Shown piece by piece: positions 23,693-32,276 of a stretch of DNA of 40,640 nt. Numbering within the stretch: position 1 is the first letter of the stretch; each line of letters begins with the position of its first letter. The stretch comes from an uncultured Clostridium sp. (GTDB lineage Bacteria; Bacillota; Clostridia; TANB77; CAG-508): the NCBI GenBank assembly GCA_946499885.1, contig CAMMTN010000014.1:1-40640 (forward strand), read 5' to 3'. Below the pieces are notes generated by a model that saw only the letters and a program-made list of their open reading frames with translations, had not been told where the DNA came from and did not search any database. Position numbers and translations under genes: made by a program.

Positions 23693-23882
23693 ATTTTTCT
23701 TTATTTAATAAAATTTCTGCATATTTTTCTGCCTCTTTTTTAGAATGTAATTCTTGTAAAGGCTCATAAAATATTTGCATATTTTTTATATTTACTTCAT
23801 TTGCAGAATTTAGTAAATTATGTAATGCAATTAAACCGTATGAAACAACTTGTTTCCAATTATATATTTTTCTCTCCATCAT
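23691..23882 (-). CDS. Small conserved module protein (SAN motif), module B
   Basis: A GGAGG site overlaps an early ATG, so the start is one of two adjacent ATG codons at about 23882. The protein (about 63 residues) contains VVSYGLIALHNLLNSANEVN, which aligns with the module A protein at 4476-4703, and a Lys/Glu-rich helical tail. Its place, between the small membrane protein and the recombinase genes, is the same. The function is unknown. Confidence 0.65.
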   Translation of the reverse strand: MMERKIYNWKQVVSYGLIALHNLLNSANEVNIKNMQIFYEPLQELHSKKEAEKYAEILLNKEK

Positions 23883-23893
23883 AACCTCCAAAA

Positions 23894-24064
23894 TTATTTT
23901 TTATTTATTTTCTTTTCTTGATATTCATTCAAATATTTAATCTGTTCTTCATCTTCTAATTCTTGTTCTTCTGGGGTTTTTTTACTCCCACCTATAATAA
24001 TTAGAATTAAAGGTAATCCAATTAATATAAACATTAATATAGCCATTGAAATAATATCTAACAT
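23894..24064 (-). CDS. 56-residue single-helix membrane protein, module B
   Basis: A CGGAGG site lies eight bases before the ATG. A membrane helix (ISMAILMFILIGLPLILIII) is followed by a Glu/Lys tail with LEDEEQIKYLNEYQEK. It is the paralogue of the module A protein at 4314-4475. Its first 21 bases also recur at 4748 in module A. The conserved polar tail suggests a cytoplasmic partner; no function is known. Confidence 0.78.
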   Translation of the reverse strand: MLDIISMAILMFILIGLPLILIIIGGSKKTPEEQELEDEEQIKYLNEYQEKKINKK

Positions 24065-24086
24065 TTCTTTTGCCTCCGATTTTCTA

Positions 24087-24115
24087 ATTAGGGCTATTGG
24101 GGGAATAGCCCTAAT
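24087..24115 (-). other. 12-bp stem-loop upstream of the module B small gene
   Basis: ATTAGGGCTATT pairs perfectly with AATAGCCCTAAT around five bases and ends just before the ribosome site of the gene at 24064. On the minus strand it is not followed by a clear T run. It stands where leader A has its terminator-like hairpin. Confidence 0.7.
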
Positions 24116-24412
24116 TTAGATATTTTTCTTTTTTACTTTTTCCCATTTGTTAGACTGCTATTGTTTCTAGCAACATTGGAATTTCACCAACCAGAACTCT
24201 GGCTTGTACTCATTGCGTGTGACGCACCATTATAAAAGTATTATGGACTACCTTTATAACTTTACGCTCGTGCTGTGACTATACAAAAGTTTCCTAAACT
24301 GTCTTCACAATAAGATAACATTCCTATTGTTAATTTAAGTGGTCGATAACCCACCTAAAACGCAGCTCTTGTATGATCTAACAAATACATTATTCAATTT
24401 TCAATGTGCAAT
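24116..24412 (-). ncRNA. Structured leader RNA of module B
   Basis: There is no open frame. Read on the minus strand it has GCACATTGAAAATTGAATAA (24409-24390), identical over 20 bases to leader A, then AGTCACAGCACGAGCGT (24280-24264), GCAATGAG (24216-24209), CCAG-AGTT-CTGG (24202-24191, strand-reversed) and GGTGAAAT (24188-24181). Order and spacing agree with leader A, while connecting sequence differs. The extra segment near 24240 can pair locally. The boxA-like start and the downstream terminator suggest processive antitermination. It is not a known riboswitch that I recognise. Confidence 0.68.
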
Positions 24413-24491
24413 CCATACCAGAAGTTTTTTACGCTTCTACTATGAACAGCACTTGAAAACGAAAAAGGTTACGTTTTTTTTATAAATTTTT

Positions 24492-24704
24492 TTATTTAGC
24501 CAATTTTTCTGCAAAATTTTCTTCTTTTACTACACTAATTGCGTATTCAATTAAAATACTCTTTAAATCTTGGTCTATAACATTTTTTTCATTTAAGGAA
24601 TATTTATCAATAAGAGGCATTATCTTTCCTATTACTAAAATCATTGACACTTCATCTGTTCTTGCCTTTACTAATATTTCATAAAATTTTGTTCTATTTT
24701 TCAT
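24492..24704 (-). CDS. Small HTH-type protein of conjugative-transposon kind
   Basis: The 70-residue protein (EILVKARTDEVSMILVIGKI, then PLIDKYSLNEKNVIDQDLKS, then ILIEYAISVVK) fits the short helix-turn-helix proteins that accompany a sigma factor in Tn916-like elements (the orf8 position). In Tn916 the pair takes part in element regulation. The gene overlaps the sigma gene by 11 bases, and its ribosome site lies within that gene, so the two are coupled. Confidence 0.72.
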   Translation of the reverse strand: MKNRTKFYEILVKARTDEVSMILVIGKIMPLIDKYSLNEKNVIDQDLKSILIEYAISVVKEENFAEKLAK

Positions 24705-25113
24705 AATTTCCCTCCATATATTTTTTCAAATTATTTATTGCTCGTAATTTCAACTGTTTTACTGCATTTTCGTTTATATTCATTTCTTCAGCAATAATTT
24801 TTATTTTTTTATTTTCATAATAGTATTTAACTATTACTTTTCTTTGATTATCATTTAATTTATTTAAAGCAAATTTCAAATCTCTTTTACTAAAAAAAGA
24901 ATGGTCAGAATTACCCCTATTAGATAACTCTTCCCATTCTTCATTAGACATAGATATTTCCTTTTCTAATAAATATTTTTTATGTCTTAAATAATTTAAG
25001 CGTCTGTTTAATAAAGCCTTTCTCATATAATTTATGTACCTTGCAAATACAATATCGTTTGAAAATTCTTTTTCTTGATATATACATTTTTCGTCAATAT
25101 CCTTTCTTTTCAT
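24694..25113 (-). CDS. Sigma-70 family factor of module B
   Basis: The 139-residue protein has a region 2-like part (FARYINYMRKALLNRRLNYL, residues 24-43) and a C-terminal region 4 helix-turn-helix (LNDNQRKVIVKYYYENKKIK, then IIAEEMNINENAVKQLKLRA, residues 86-125). Such short factors sit next to HTH_16 genes in Tn916-type elements and direct or modulate element transcription. It is divergent from the Spo0A-like gene at 25510. A short hairpin with CCAATC and GATTGG arms lies about 20 bases upstream of the start. Confidence 0.8.
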   Translation of the reverse strand: MKRKDIDEKCIYQEKEFSNDIVFARYINYMRKALLNRRLNYLRHKKYLLEKEISMSNEEWEELSNRGNSDHSFFSKRDLKFALNKLNDNQRKVIVKYYYENKKIKIIAEEMNINENAVKQLKLRAINNLKKYMEGNYEK

Positions 25114-25509
25114 TTTCTTTCTCCAATCTTCTTAGATTGGACAAATGCCTGAAAAATCAAAGAAAGTTATTAACTTATAAAACTTATCTTTTTATTTTCT
25201 ATTTAATTATTACCCCATATCTAATCCCCCCATAACAAAAGTCTGTAAAATAATACAGCATATTTTTTAGCATCTTTTGAATCTTATTTTTTATCTACTG
25301 TGCTTTAATATACTTCCTTTAATTTTACAGACTTCTGTCCTAGAAAAAAGAATATACTCTTTTTTCTAGTTTGTCATAAAATCAGCAACAATCGGAAAAA
25401 ATACGCAAAAATCAGCTTATTTTGTCGAATAGTTTAAGGCTATATAGCCAATGGTCATTCATTCTTCCTTATGGTAAAATTTGTATATCATTATTAGGAG
25501 GGTGTTATT
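25114..25509. promoter_or_regulatory. Divergent control region of module B
   Basis: It contains a perfect Spo0A box TTTGTCGAA at 25421-25429 and a near match at 25370-25378 (TTTGTCATA). An 11-bp stem-loop with T runs (TAGAAAAAAGA with TCTTTTTTCTA, 25341-25368) resembles a bidirectional terminator. A 12-bp inverted repeat AAGTCTGTAAAA (25239-25250 with 25323-25334) flanks an AT-rich spacer. The extended -10-like TGGTAAAAT lies near 25475. Confidence 0.6.
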
Positions 25510-26241
25510 ATGGTTAAAATCATAATTGCCAATAATAATGATATTTTTTACAACAGCTTATCTAATATTCTTTTGCAAGATGAACTAAATATTGAACTAA
25601 CAAAAGTACCACCAAACAAGTTAGGAAAACTAATTTGTAAAATCAAACCAAAAGATAATGTAATAATATTGGACTCAAAAACTTCAGTTATATTTGTAAA
25701 AAATATATTGAAGAATGCAATTGAAAATGTAGATACTAAAAAAGTGAATATCATTATTTTGGTGATCAATTCTGATAGCATATCCAATATTAAATACGAA
25801 TACCATTATCACTTTTTTAAAACTTCTAATCATACAAATTTACTTGATATTGTAAAACTAGTGTCTGATTCCTTAAAAGATTGTTTAGAAATAGAAAAAT
25901 CAATTAATGATTTATTAAATAGTCTTGGATTTACTTATTATTTTAAAGGAACTATTTATTTGAAGGATGCAATTCTATTTGCATATACTGAACGAAATTT
26001 ATTATATGATACAAAAGCGCTTGTGAAAAAAGTTGCAAAAAAATATAAAATAAAAAACGATAGAATTGTTCGCTCTGATATGGATAGAGCCTTAAATAGT
26101 ATGCTAACTTATATTAATAAGGATAAAATTTACAATATTTTTGGAAAACATTATGATGGAAGAATAATTAGTTTAAAATATTTTATTGACTTGTGTATTC
26201 GATATTTAGAAGAACAACGATATTGCTGTTTAGAAAATTAA
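25510..26241 (+). CDS. Spo0A-like transcription regulator of module B
   Basis: The 243-residue protein starts behind AGGAGG. The receiver-like N-terminus keeps an acceptor-like D55 (NVIILDSK) but lacks most of the acidic pocket (IIANNND). Residues about 130-243 match the Spo0A DNA-binding domain: INDLLNSLGFTYYFKGTIYL, KDAILFAY, VKKVAKKYKIKNDRIVRSDM, ALNSMLTYINKDK and ISLKYFIDLCIRYL. It is divergent from the sigma gene, mirroring module A, and a perfect Spo0A box lies in the shared promoter region. It is a mobile-element regulator related to Spo0A, not the sporulation master regulator. Confidence 0.78.
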   Translation: MVKIIIANNNDIFYNSLSNILLQDELNIELTKVPPNKLGKLICKIKPKDNVIILDSKTSVIFVKNILKNAIENVDTKKVNIIILVINSDSISNIKYEYHYHFFKTSNHTNLLDIVKLVSDSLKDCLEIEKSINDLLNSLGFTYYFKGTIYLKDAILFAYTERNLLYDTKALVKKVAKKYKIKNDRIVRSDMDRALNSMLTYINKDKIYNIFGKHYDGRIISLKYFIDLCIRYLEEQRYCCLEN

Positions 26242-26242
26242 A

Positions 26243-26332
26243 ATAGGAACTACCCTCCACAAAGAAAAGCAGTTCCTTTGGTATAATATTGTATAAGAAT
26301 TCAAATTGCAATCAGTTTCTTATACAATATAG
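26243..26332 (-). ncRNA. Possible two-hairpin small RNA, or regulator terminator
   Basis: Two stem-loops follow a promoter-like element (26333-26367) on the minus strand: a 14-bp perfect stem (26330-26317 with 26299-26286) and AGGAACT/AGTTCCT (26277-26271 with 26251-26245) followed by ATTTTAATTTT. This is the layout of a small RNA of about 90 bases ending in a terminator. The second hairpin could also end the rightward regulator gene. Expression is not shown by the sequence. Confidence 0.45.
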
Positions 26333-26367
26333 ATTTTATCATTCAAATATATCTAATTTATATCTAA
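26333..26367 (-). promoter_or_regulatory. Response-regulator-type promoter, copy 1
   Basis: On the minus strand, two TTAGATATA units (26367-26359, 26356-26348) lie 11 bases apart and are followed by TTTGAATG and TAAAAT. About 32 of 37 bases match the element at 33669-33703 upstream of the ABC/two-component operon. Direct repeats of 11 bases are typical OmpR-family targets. Confidence 0.6.
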
Positions 26368-26376
26368 TTTATAAGT

Positions 26377-27081
26377 TCACTTTAAAAATGAGGGAATTAT
26401 TTTAGTTGTTACAAATTTATCATTATTTTCTGTATTTACGATTAAGCCATCTTTTTCTAGCCTAAAATTATTCTCAAAGCTTTTCCATCCAGTAGTTTCT
26501 AGTTGTAAATAATTAATGTACTTTTCTAAAGTTTCATTATTCAATGTTATATATTTTTCCTTTACTGTAAAATTTATAATTTTATTAGTCTCATTTTCTA
26601 TCATAAAACTTGCTATTGCATTTTCATAATCATCATTAGTATAAATATTTATTTTAGAGTATTGTATCAATCCACTATCATAATCCCACACTCTATAAAT
26701 AACATAACCTTTAGAAAATTGTTCATAAAATTCTTGTTTTATAATATTCCTTTTTACTAACTCATCAACTTTATTTAAAATATTTGATTCATCTTCTATA
26801 ACAACATTATTATTTTCTATGTTTATCAGTTTTTCTGCATCCATAAAATAGTCTGAAACACTTACATTGTATTGAACATTATTGTATATACTATAGATTG
26901 TTTTAATTAGTTCTGCTTGAATATTATTTTCATCTACATTTTGAATATTAGAATTTATAGTATAATCTTTTGCTAATAATTTATTTTCTTGAAGTCTTAT
27001 CATCACTAATGGTACAATAAATGAAATTATAATAATAAGTAAAAGAATGAAATATGTTAATACATTTTTAAACTTCGTCAT
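26377..27081 (-). CDS. Membrane-anchored extracytoplasmic protein, unknown
   Basis: The 234-residue protein has one N-terminal membrane helix (VLTYFILLLIIIISFIVPLV) and an extracytoplasmic mixed domain with no recognised family. It overlaps the histidine kinase gene by 14 bases, so it is the last gene of the operon with the two-component system. Such partners often modulate the kinase or act as sensors; this is inference. Confidence 0.65.
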   Translation of the reverse strand: MTKFKNVLTYFILLLIIIISFIVPLVMIRLQENKLLAKDYTINSNIQNVDENNIQAELIKTIYSIYNNVQYNVSVSDYFMDAEKLINIENNNVVIEDESNILNKVDELVKRNIIKQEFYEQFSKGYVIYRVWDYDSGLIQYSKINIYTNDDYENAIASFMIENETNKIINFTVKEKYITLNNETLEKYINYLQLETTGWKSFENNFRLEKDGLIVNTENNDKFVTTKIIPSFLK

Positions 27082-28471
27082 TTGCCACCTCCAGATACAT
27101 ACTTACCTTTGTTCCTTTACCTAATTTACTTTCAATAATTAGTTGACTCTTATGGAGTTCAGCTATTTTTTCACATATAGAAAGACCAATTCCATTTCTT
27201 CCATTGTTTCTTGCTCTCGCTTTATCTACCATGTAAAAGCTTTCTGTAATTCTTGGTATTTCTTCTTCTGGAATTCCACAACCACTATCTATAACAGATA
27301 CCTTATATTTTCCTTTTTCCCTTTTACCTATTATTTTAATCAAATAATCTTTTGGATTTGCTTTTTTACTATTATCTATCAAATTTCTTAAGCAATCTTC
27401 TAGTAATACTTTATCAGCCAACACATAACTTTTTTCTACATCTAATTGAAGTCTAATATTACCCAACTCATCTTTTGTAGTATTATATAGCTCATTCATA
27501 AAACTGTTTATATCTACTTTTTCTATGTTAATATTTTCTTTTGATAATCCCATTAAATCCATTAGCTTATGAGATAATTTTTCTAATCTTTTTGCCTCAT
27601 TAAAAATATAGGTGGCAGATTTTATATTTGTTTCATCATCATATTTTCCACTTTTTAAAATATCAGCATAGCCTATAATAGATGTCATAGGATTTTTTAA
27701 TTCATGCGTAAAATTAGTTATAAATTCTTCTCTTTGCTTTATAGAAAGATTCAAATCATCTATTTTCTTTTCAATTGTTTCAATCATCATGTTAAAACTT
27801 TTAGCAAGTTCTCCTATTTCATCATTTGATTTTAATTTAATTCTTTCATTATATTGCCCTTTTGCTATTTTTTTGCTAGTTTCATTTAATTTTATAATAG
27901 GTCTAGTTAGTAATATAGATAAGATACATATAGATATTGCCGATATCAAAATAACTGCTATATCAATTTCATAAAAGTATGTTAATTGTCTATTTCTTTC
28001 TGTAAAAACATTTGTTATATCATACCTGCTAATCAATATTATTTTAGTATCATTGATGTCTAATTTTGAAGATATAAACATATATTTATTACTTTCAATA
28101 TCATTTATAATATATGTTATATTTTCAGCATTTTTTAATTTTTCAAAAGTTGTATTATCTATTTCCATATTAGAATATACTTCTTCATCTTCTATATAAA
28201 TACAAAATTTTCTTGAATTTTCAAGATATGAATTTAAATTTCGTGCATAGCTATTAACTTCCGTTTTTGATATTTCCCCATTTTCATCAATTTTACTATC
28301 TATATTATTCTTTAAGCCATATCTTTCTAATTTATAAGAATCTATATTTTGACTTAATGTTTGCTCAAACGAATGTTCAAAATTGCTATTTATTATTGCC
28401 ATTCCTGCAATAGAAAATATTATTGAAATAATTGCCATAACAGATAGTATAATTTTTAGTGTAAACTTCAT
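27068..28471 (-). CDS. Sensor histidine kinase
   Basis: The start is taken at ATG 28471, two bases past the stop of the response regulator gene. The 467-residue protein has a membrane helix (7-28), an extracytoplasmic sensor domain to about 165, a second helix (170-188), a HAMP segment, a dimerisation domain with the phosphoacceptor H256 in FTHELKNPMTS, and an ATPase domain with LRNLIDNSKKA, DSGCGIPEE and GIGLSICEKIAEL. It phosphorylates the adjacent response regulator. The ligand is unknown; the linked ABC transporter suggests an envelope or peptide-antibiotic signal. Confidence 0.93.
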   Translation of the reverse strand: MKFTLKIILSVMAIISIIFSIAGMAIINSNFEHSFEQTLSQNIDSYKLERYGLKNNIDSKIDENGEISKTEVNSYARNLNSYLENSRKFCIYIEDEEVYSNMEIDNTTFEKLKNAENITYIINDIESNKYMFISSKLDINDTKIILISRYDITNVFTERNRQLTYFYEIDIAVILISAISICILSILLTRPIIKLNETSKKIAKGQYNERIKLKSNDEIGELAKSFNMMIETIEKKIDDLNLSIKQREEFITNFTHELKNPMTSIIGYADILKSGKYDDETNIKSATYIFNEAKRLEKLSHKLMDLMGLSKENINIEKVDINSFMNELYNTTKDELGNIRLQLDVEKSYVLADKVLLEDCLRNLIDNSKKANPKDYLIKIIGKREKGKYKVSVIDSGCGIPEEEIPRITESFYMVDKARARNNGRNGIGLSICEKIAELHKSQLIIESKLGKGTKVSMYLEVANDEV

Positions 28472-28472
28472 C

Positions 28473-29129
28473 CTACTTTTCCGTTTCCTCTCCATTAAAA
28501 ATATAACCAACTCCATGAATCGTTTTAATTCTGTCCTTTAAATCTAATTTCTTTCTTATCCTTTGTATGTGTAATGTAAGTGTTGTTGTATCTAATTCTT
28601 CATCTCCCCATACTCTTTCATAGATATTTTCTCTTTTTAATGCTTTATTCTGATTTTCATATAAATATATAAATAAATCAAATTCTTTAGGCGTTAGTTT
28701 TACTTCTTTTCCACCCTTCTTTACATTTCTGCTTTCTAAATTTATTTCAATATCTGCTATATTTACTTTTTTATGACATCTTCTAATTACTGCTTCTACT
28801 CTTGCTAGTAGCTCATCAATTTCAAATGGTTTTACTATATAGTCATCTGCTCCTAAACTTAAACCTTTTACCTTATCTTTTAATTGTCCTTTTGCAGTTA
28901 TAAATATAACTGGTGTTTCCATTGTTTTTGCATATTCTAATAGTTCATAGCCATTAAATTTTGGTAGCATTATATCCAACAAAACTAAATCATACCTACC
29001 TGTTTCTATTAAATTTGCTCCATTCTCTCCGTCTAACGCATAGTCAACTTTATATCCATTATGACTTAATGCAATTTTTATTAAATCTACTATTGGAAAT
29101 TCATCTTCTACTACCAAAATTTTATTCAT
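28473..29129 (-). CDS. OmpR-family response regulator
   Basis: ATG 29129 is chosen because GAGAGG lies eight bases upstream. The receiver (1-115) has E8/D9, phospho-acceptor D52 in VLLDIMLP and lysine in YIVKPF. The C-terminal winged helix has KEVKLTPKEFDLFIYLYENQ and TLHIQRIRKKLDL with IKTIHGVGYIF. It should bind direct repeats spaced by about 11 bases; two copies of a matching promoter-type element occur at 26333 and 33669, the latter upstream of its own operon. Confidence 0.93.
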   Translation of the reverse strand: MNKILVVEDEFPIVDLIKIALSHNGYKVDYALDGENGANLIETGRYDLVLLDIMLPKFNGYELLEYAKTMETPVIFITAKGQLKDKVKGLSLGADDYIVKPFEIDELLARVEAVIRRCHKKVNIADIEINLESRNVKKGGKEVKLTPKEFDLFIYLYENQNKALKRENIYERVWGDEELDTTTLTLHIQRIRKKLDLKDRIKTIHGVGYIFNGEETEK

Positions 29130-29140
29130 AGCTAAACCTC

Positions 29141-31528
29141 TCATTTACCAAAATTCTTACATAAACTTTTATAACAAAATCCACCTAATACAATTGGAAT
29201 TATTAAATATAACCAATATAAATTCTGACCTGAAAGTAATATTTTGCTTACATTTAGCATTTGACTTACACTTATTACATTTGCAAACTCAAATTTAAGT
29301 TGTGTTAATATTATTGGAATCAGTAATATGCTACTTGTTGCTAAAATAGTATAGGTTGTATTTTTAAGTTTAAAAGAAATCCATAATATAAATAATATAA
29401 TACTGTCAAATACTATAAATCTAATCATATACATTATTACTATATACTCCAAAATACTCATAGTGGTTGGCAGATTTGAAAATTCAGACATACTTGTTAT
29501 ACTGGCTGTAATGTTACTAAATCCGTATATTTCTCCAATTTTTATTATTTCTGGAACAATGCTAATAGCAAATATAATTAAACTTGCTAATATGCATACC
29601 TTTATTTTATTTTTCGCTGTATATTTTTTCCCTTTTGGTGTGGTATTTAATATTTTAATCATTCCAGTTCTATATTCCATTATGAATATTCCTGTAAAGC
29701 ACATAATACTAACCATTATTATATAAATATCACTCTCTAAAAAAGAGTTTTTATTTACTCTTAGTAAATCTTTATACCCAGTATCATAAACAAATTCAGC
29801 TTTTGGGTTGTTTTTAATATATTGATATTGATTATATACCTTCAAAAATACTTCTTGTGTAGAAAGTATTTGATTGTAAGGTTCTTTATATCTTTCTGCT
29901 TCTTCTTGTGTGATTTCTCCATTCATAACTTTTTTATCTATATTTGTTATTGATATTTGTGCCTGTTCGTATTTTTCTTCTTCTGCTTGAATAAATTTTT
30001 CCTTATCAACTGTAAGTTCTCCTTCTAGTGATGTCATATAGTTTTTATATATGTTCTCGTTAAATGAAATATTTTTGTTTATATGATTTAAGCAATATAT
30101 CTGAAATACTACAAATAAGATAAGAACAATTATTACTTTGTTTGTTACAAATATTTTAAATGCTTCATTTGCAAATATACTATGGTTTATATGTGTTTTA
30201 AAAAATTTAATTTTTCCTAATTTCTTAAAAAGATAATTTTCTCTTATTTGTAGGTCTTTCTTTGTATTAAAAATATATACATTTGCTGTTCCTGATGTTA
30301 ACAACAATATTATAGCAAAAAATATACTTAAAGTTAATATATTTTGCATATTTCCTAATATATTTAAGTTAGTATATGTTTTAAATATTCCATTTACTTC
30401 TATCAGATTTATAATATTCACAACTCTGAATACATTGAAATTTGATATAGGATCAATTGTAATATATAAAATATAACTTATTCCAAATATTCCAATTAGA
30501 GTTATATAACTAGATATATTATTTCTTGAAACACTTGAGATTAAGAGTATCATTAGCGATATAATGAAAAGCATTATTATTTTTGTAATTATAAATAATA
30601 CTAAATATTGCCATATATTTATTTGTAATGTGCAATAAATAAATGTATTTATAGACTGTATACTAGCATTCAAGTTTCCATAGCCAATACTTATTCCATA
30701 ATATATAAAATTTATGCCATACATAATTATTGAGATGGCTATAATGTAAAGAAACATTACTATTATCTTTGAAAAAATAGTCTTACTTCTTCCATTTTTT
30801 GTACTTTTAATAAGGATCAATAAGTTTTTTTCTCGTTCTTCATATATAATGATTACAGCAATTACAAATATCAATAAAATAACAAATATATCTGTTACTC
30901 CCATTTGTGTAAATGTGTTTATTCCTTTGGAAGGTGTAAAAGTTACTTCTGTATTTTGCATTTTTTCATATTCTTTGGCAGTATCTTTTATATTTTTACT
31001 AGAAAAATCATCTTGTGAATCTTTAAAAATGGATATTGTTTCTAGGTTTTCTGCTTTGTCTAATATATCTTTTACAATTTGCGTATAATTTTTGCTTTCT
31101 CCATACTCGTTTTTTATTTCTTCCCAAAAAGAAAATTCTTTTCCTATATCACCTGTATATTTATATGTAGCATTTTCAAAATCATCTATATATTTTTCAT
31201 AAAGATTTATATTTTCTTGTTTAATACTTTCAGAGTATTCTCTCATATAGTCATTTTCACTATTTTCTAAATTTTTAATATTATTAATTATATTATAAGC
31301 ATAATTTTTTTCATATTCACTTTCTATTAAATCGCCTTTTTCTTCTTCAGATAAATCTTTTATTTCCATATTTAAAAGTTTATATGCAGAATTAGGTATC
31401 TCATTTTCATTCAATTTATTTGTGATATGAATTATAATAATATTTGCTAAAATTAGAGCTAATATGGTAAATATAAACAGTTTATTTGTGAATATTTTGA
31501 GGAACTCAAACTTAATTATTTTTTTCAA
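29141..31528 (-). CDS. Large ABC transporter permease
   Basis: The TTG at 31528 is preferred as start: AAGGAGG lies nine bases upstream, while the more distal ATG has no site. The 795-residue protein has a helix near the N-terminus, a long extracytoplasmic domain, a block of about six helices to residue 450, a second extracytoplasmic segment and another block of helices to the end. This two-block layout is of the ABC-2 type. It overlaps the ATPase gene by 17 bases and feeds into the two-component genes. The substrate is unknown. Confidence 0.8.
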   Translation of the reverse strand: MKKIIKFEFLKIFTNKLFIFTILALILANIIIIHITNKLNENEIPNSAYKLLNMEIKDLSEEEKGDLIESEYEKNYAYNIINNIKNLENSENDYMREYSESIKQENINLYEKYIDDFENATYKYTGDIGKEFSFWEEIKNEYGESKNYTQIVKDILDKAENLETISIFKDSQDDFSSKNIKDTAKEYEKMQNTEVTFTPSKGINTFTQMGVTDIFVILLIFVIAVIIIYEEREKNLLILIKSTKNGRSKTIFSKIIVMFLYIIAISIIMYGINFIYYGISIGYGNLNASIQSINTFIYCTLQINIWQYLVLFIITKIIMLFIISLMILLISSVSRNNISSYITLIGIFGISYILYITIDPISNFNVFRVVNIINLIEVNGIFKTYTNLNILGNMQNILTLSIFFAIILLLTSGTANVYIFNTKKDLQIRENYLFKKLGKIKFFKTHINHSIFANEAFKIFVTNKVIIVLILFVVFQIYCLNHINKNISFNENIYKNYMTSLEGELTVDKEKFIQAEEEKYEQAQISITNIDKKVMNGEITQEEAERYKEPYNQILSTQEVFLKVYNQYQYIKNNPKAEFVYDTGYKDLLRVNKNSFLESDIYIIMVSIMCFTGIFIMEYRTGMIKILNTTPKGKKYTAKNKIKVCILASLIIFAISIVPEIIKIGEIYGFSNITASITSMSEFSNLPTTMSILEYIVIMYMIRFIVFDSIILFILWISFKLKNTTYTILATSSILLIPIILTQLKFEFANVISVSQMLNVSKILLSGQNLYWLYLIIPIVLGGFCYKSLCKNFGK

Positions 31529-32255
31529 AACTATTCTCCTCCTTATTCTCAAAAATATTCATATAAACATCTTCTAAATCTCCATTTGGTGCATACTTTT
31601 CTATTAACTTTTCAGGAGTGTTTTTTTCTATTAAAACACCCTCTTTTAATATTACAATTTCCTTTGCAATATTCTCAATATCTGGTACTATATGTGTTGC
31701 AATTATGACGATACTTTTACTAGAAAGCTCTTGCATTAGTTTTTTTACCCTTACTCTTTCTTTAGGATCTAATCCTGCTGTAGGCTCATCAAAAATGATA
31801 AGTTTTGGATTACCTAAAATGCAACTTGCAATAAGTAATCGTTGTTTCATTCCTCCAGAATACATATTTATCTTTTTATCTAATTCATTTTGTAAATTTA
31901 CTTTTTTAGCTGATTCTTCTATTTGTAATAATATTTCTTTTTTAGGTATATCTTTTAATACTGCAATATAATTTAAGAATCTCTTTCCAGTAAAACCATT
32001 ATAAAGACCTTGTTGTTGTGGCATATATCCTAATATTTCTCTATATTTCACACCTAATTTCTGATAATCCATTCCATTCCATAATATTTCTCCATTATCT
32101 GCCTTCAAATTGTCTGTAATAATATTCATAAGAGTTGACTTTCCTGCACCATTCGGTCCTAGCAAACCATATAGCCCATTGTCAAATTTTAAATTTATAT
32201 TATTAAGAGCCACTTTTTTACCATAGCTTTTACTTAAATTTCTAATCTCTAACAT
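31512..32255 (-). CDS. ABC transporter ATP-binding protein
   Basis: Start at ATG 32255 behind GAGAGGG. The 247-residue protein has Walker A GPNGAGKST, signature YSGGMKQRL, Walker B LIIFDEPTAGLDP and the switch histidine in IATHIV. It pairs with the permease that overlaps its end and shares an operon with the two-component system. Confidence 0.93.
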   Translation of the reverse strand: MLEIRNLSKSYGKKVALNNINLKFDNGLYGLLGPNGAGKSTLMNIITDNLKADNGEILWNGMDYQKLGVKYREILGYMPQQQGLYNGFTGKRFLNYIAVLKDIPKKEILLQIEESAKKVNLQNELDKKINMYSGGMKQRLLIASCILGNPKLIIFDEPTAGLDPKERVRVKKLMQELSSKSIVIIATHIVPDIENIAKEIVILKEGVLIEKNTPEKLIEKYAPNGDLEDVYMNIFENKEENSFEKNN

Positions 32256-32276
32256 ATTTTTCCCTCTCAATATTTT

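Noticed and set aside
22135-26241. Calling module B a complete conjugative element
   Set aside because: No relaxase, coupling protein or type IV secretion gene is seen in the window; only the integration and control part is present.
31529-31552. Upstream ATG of the large permease at 31552
   Set aside because: No ribosome site precedes it, while TTG 31528 has AAGGAGG at the right distance.
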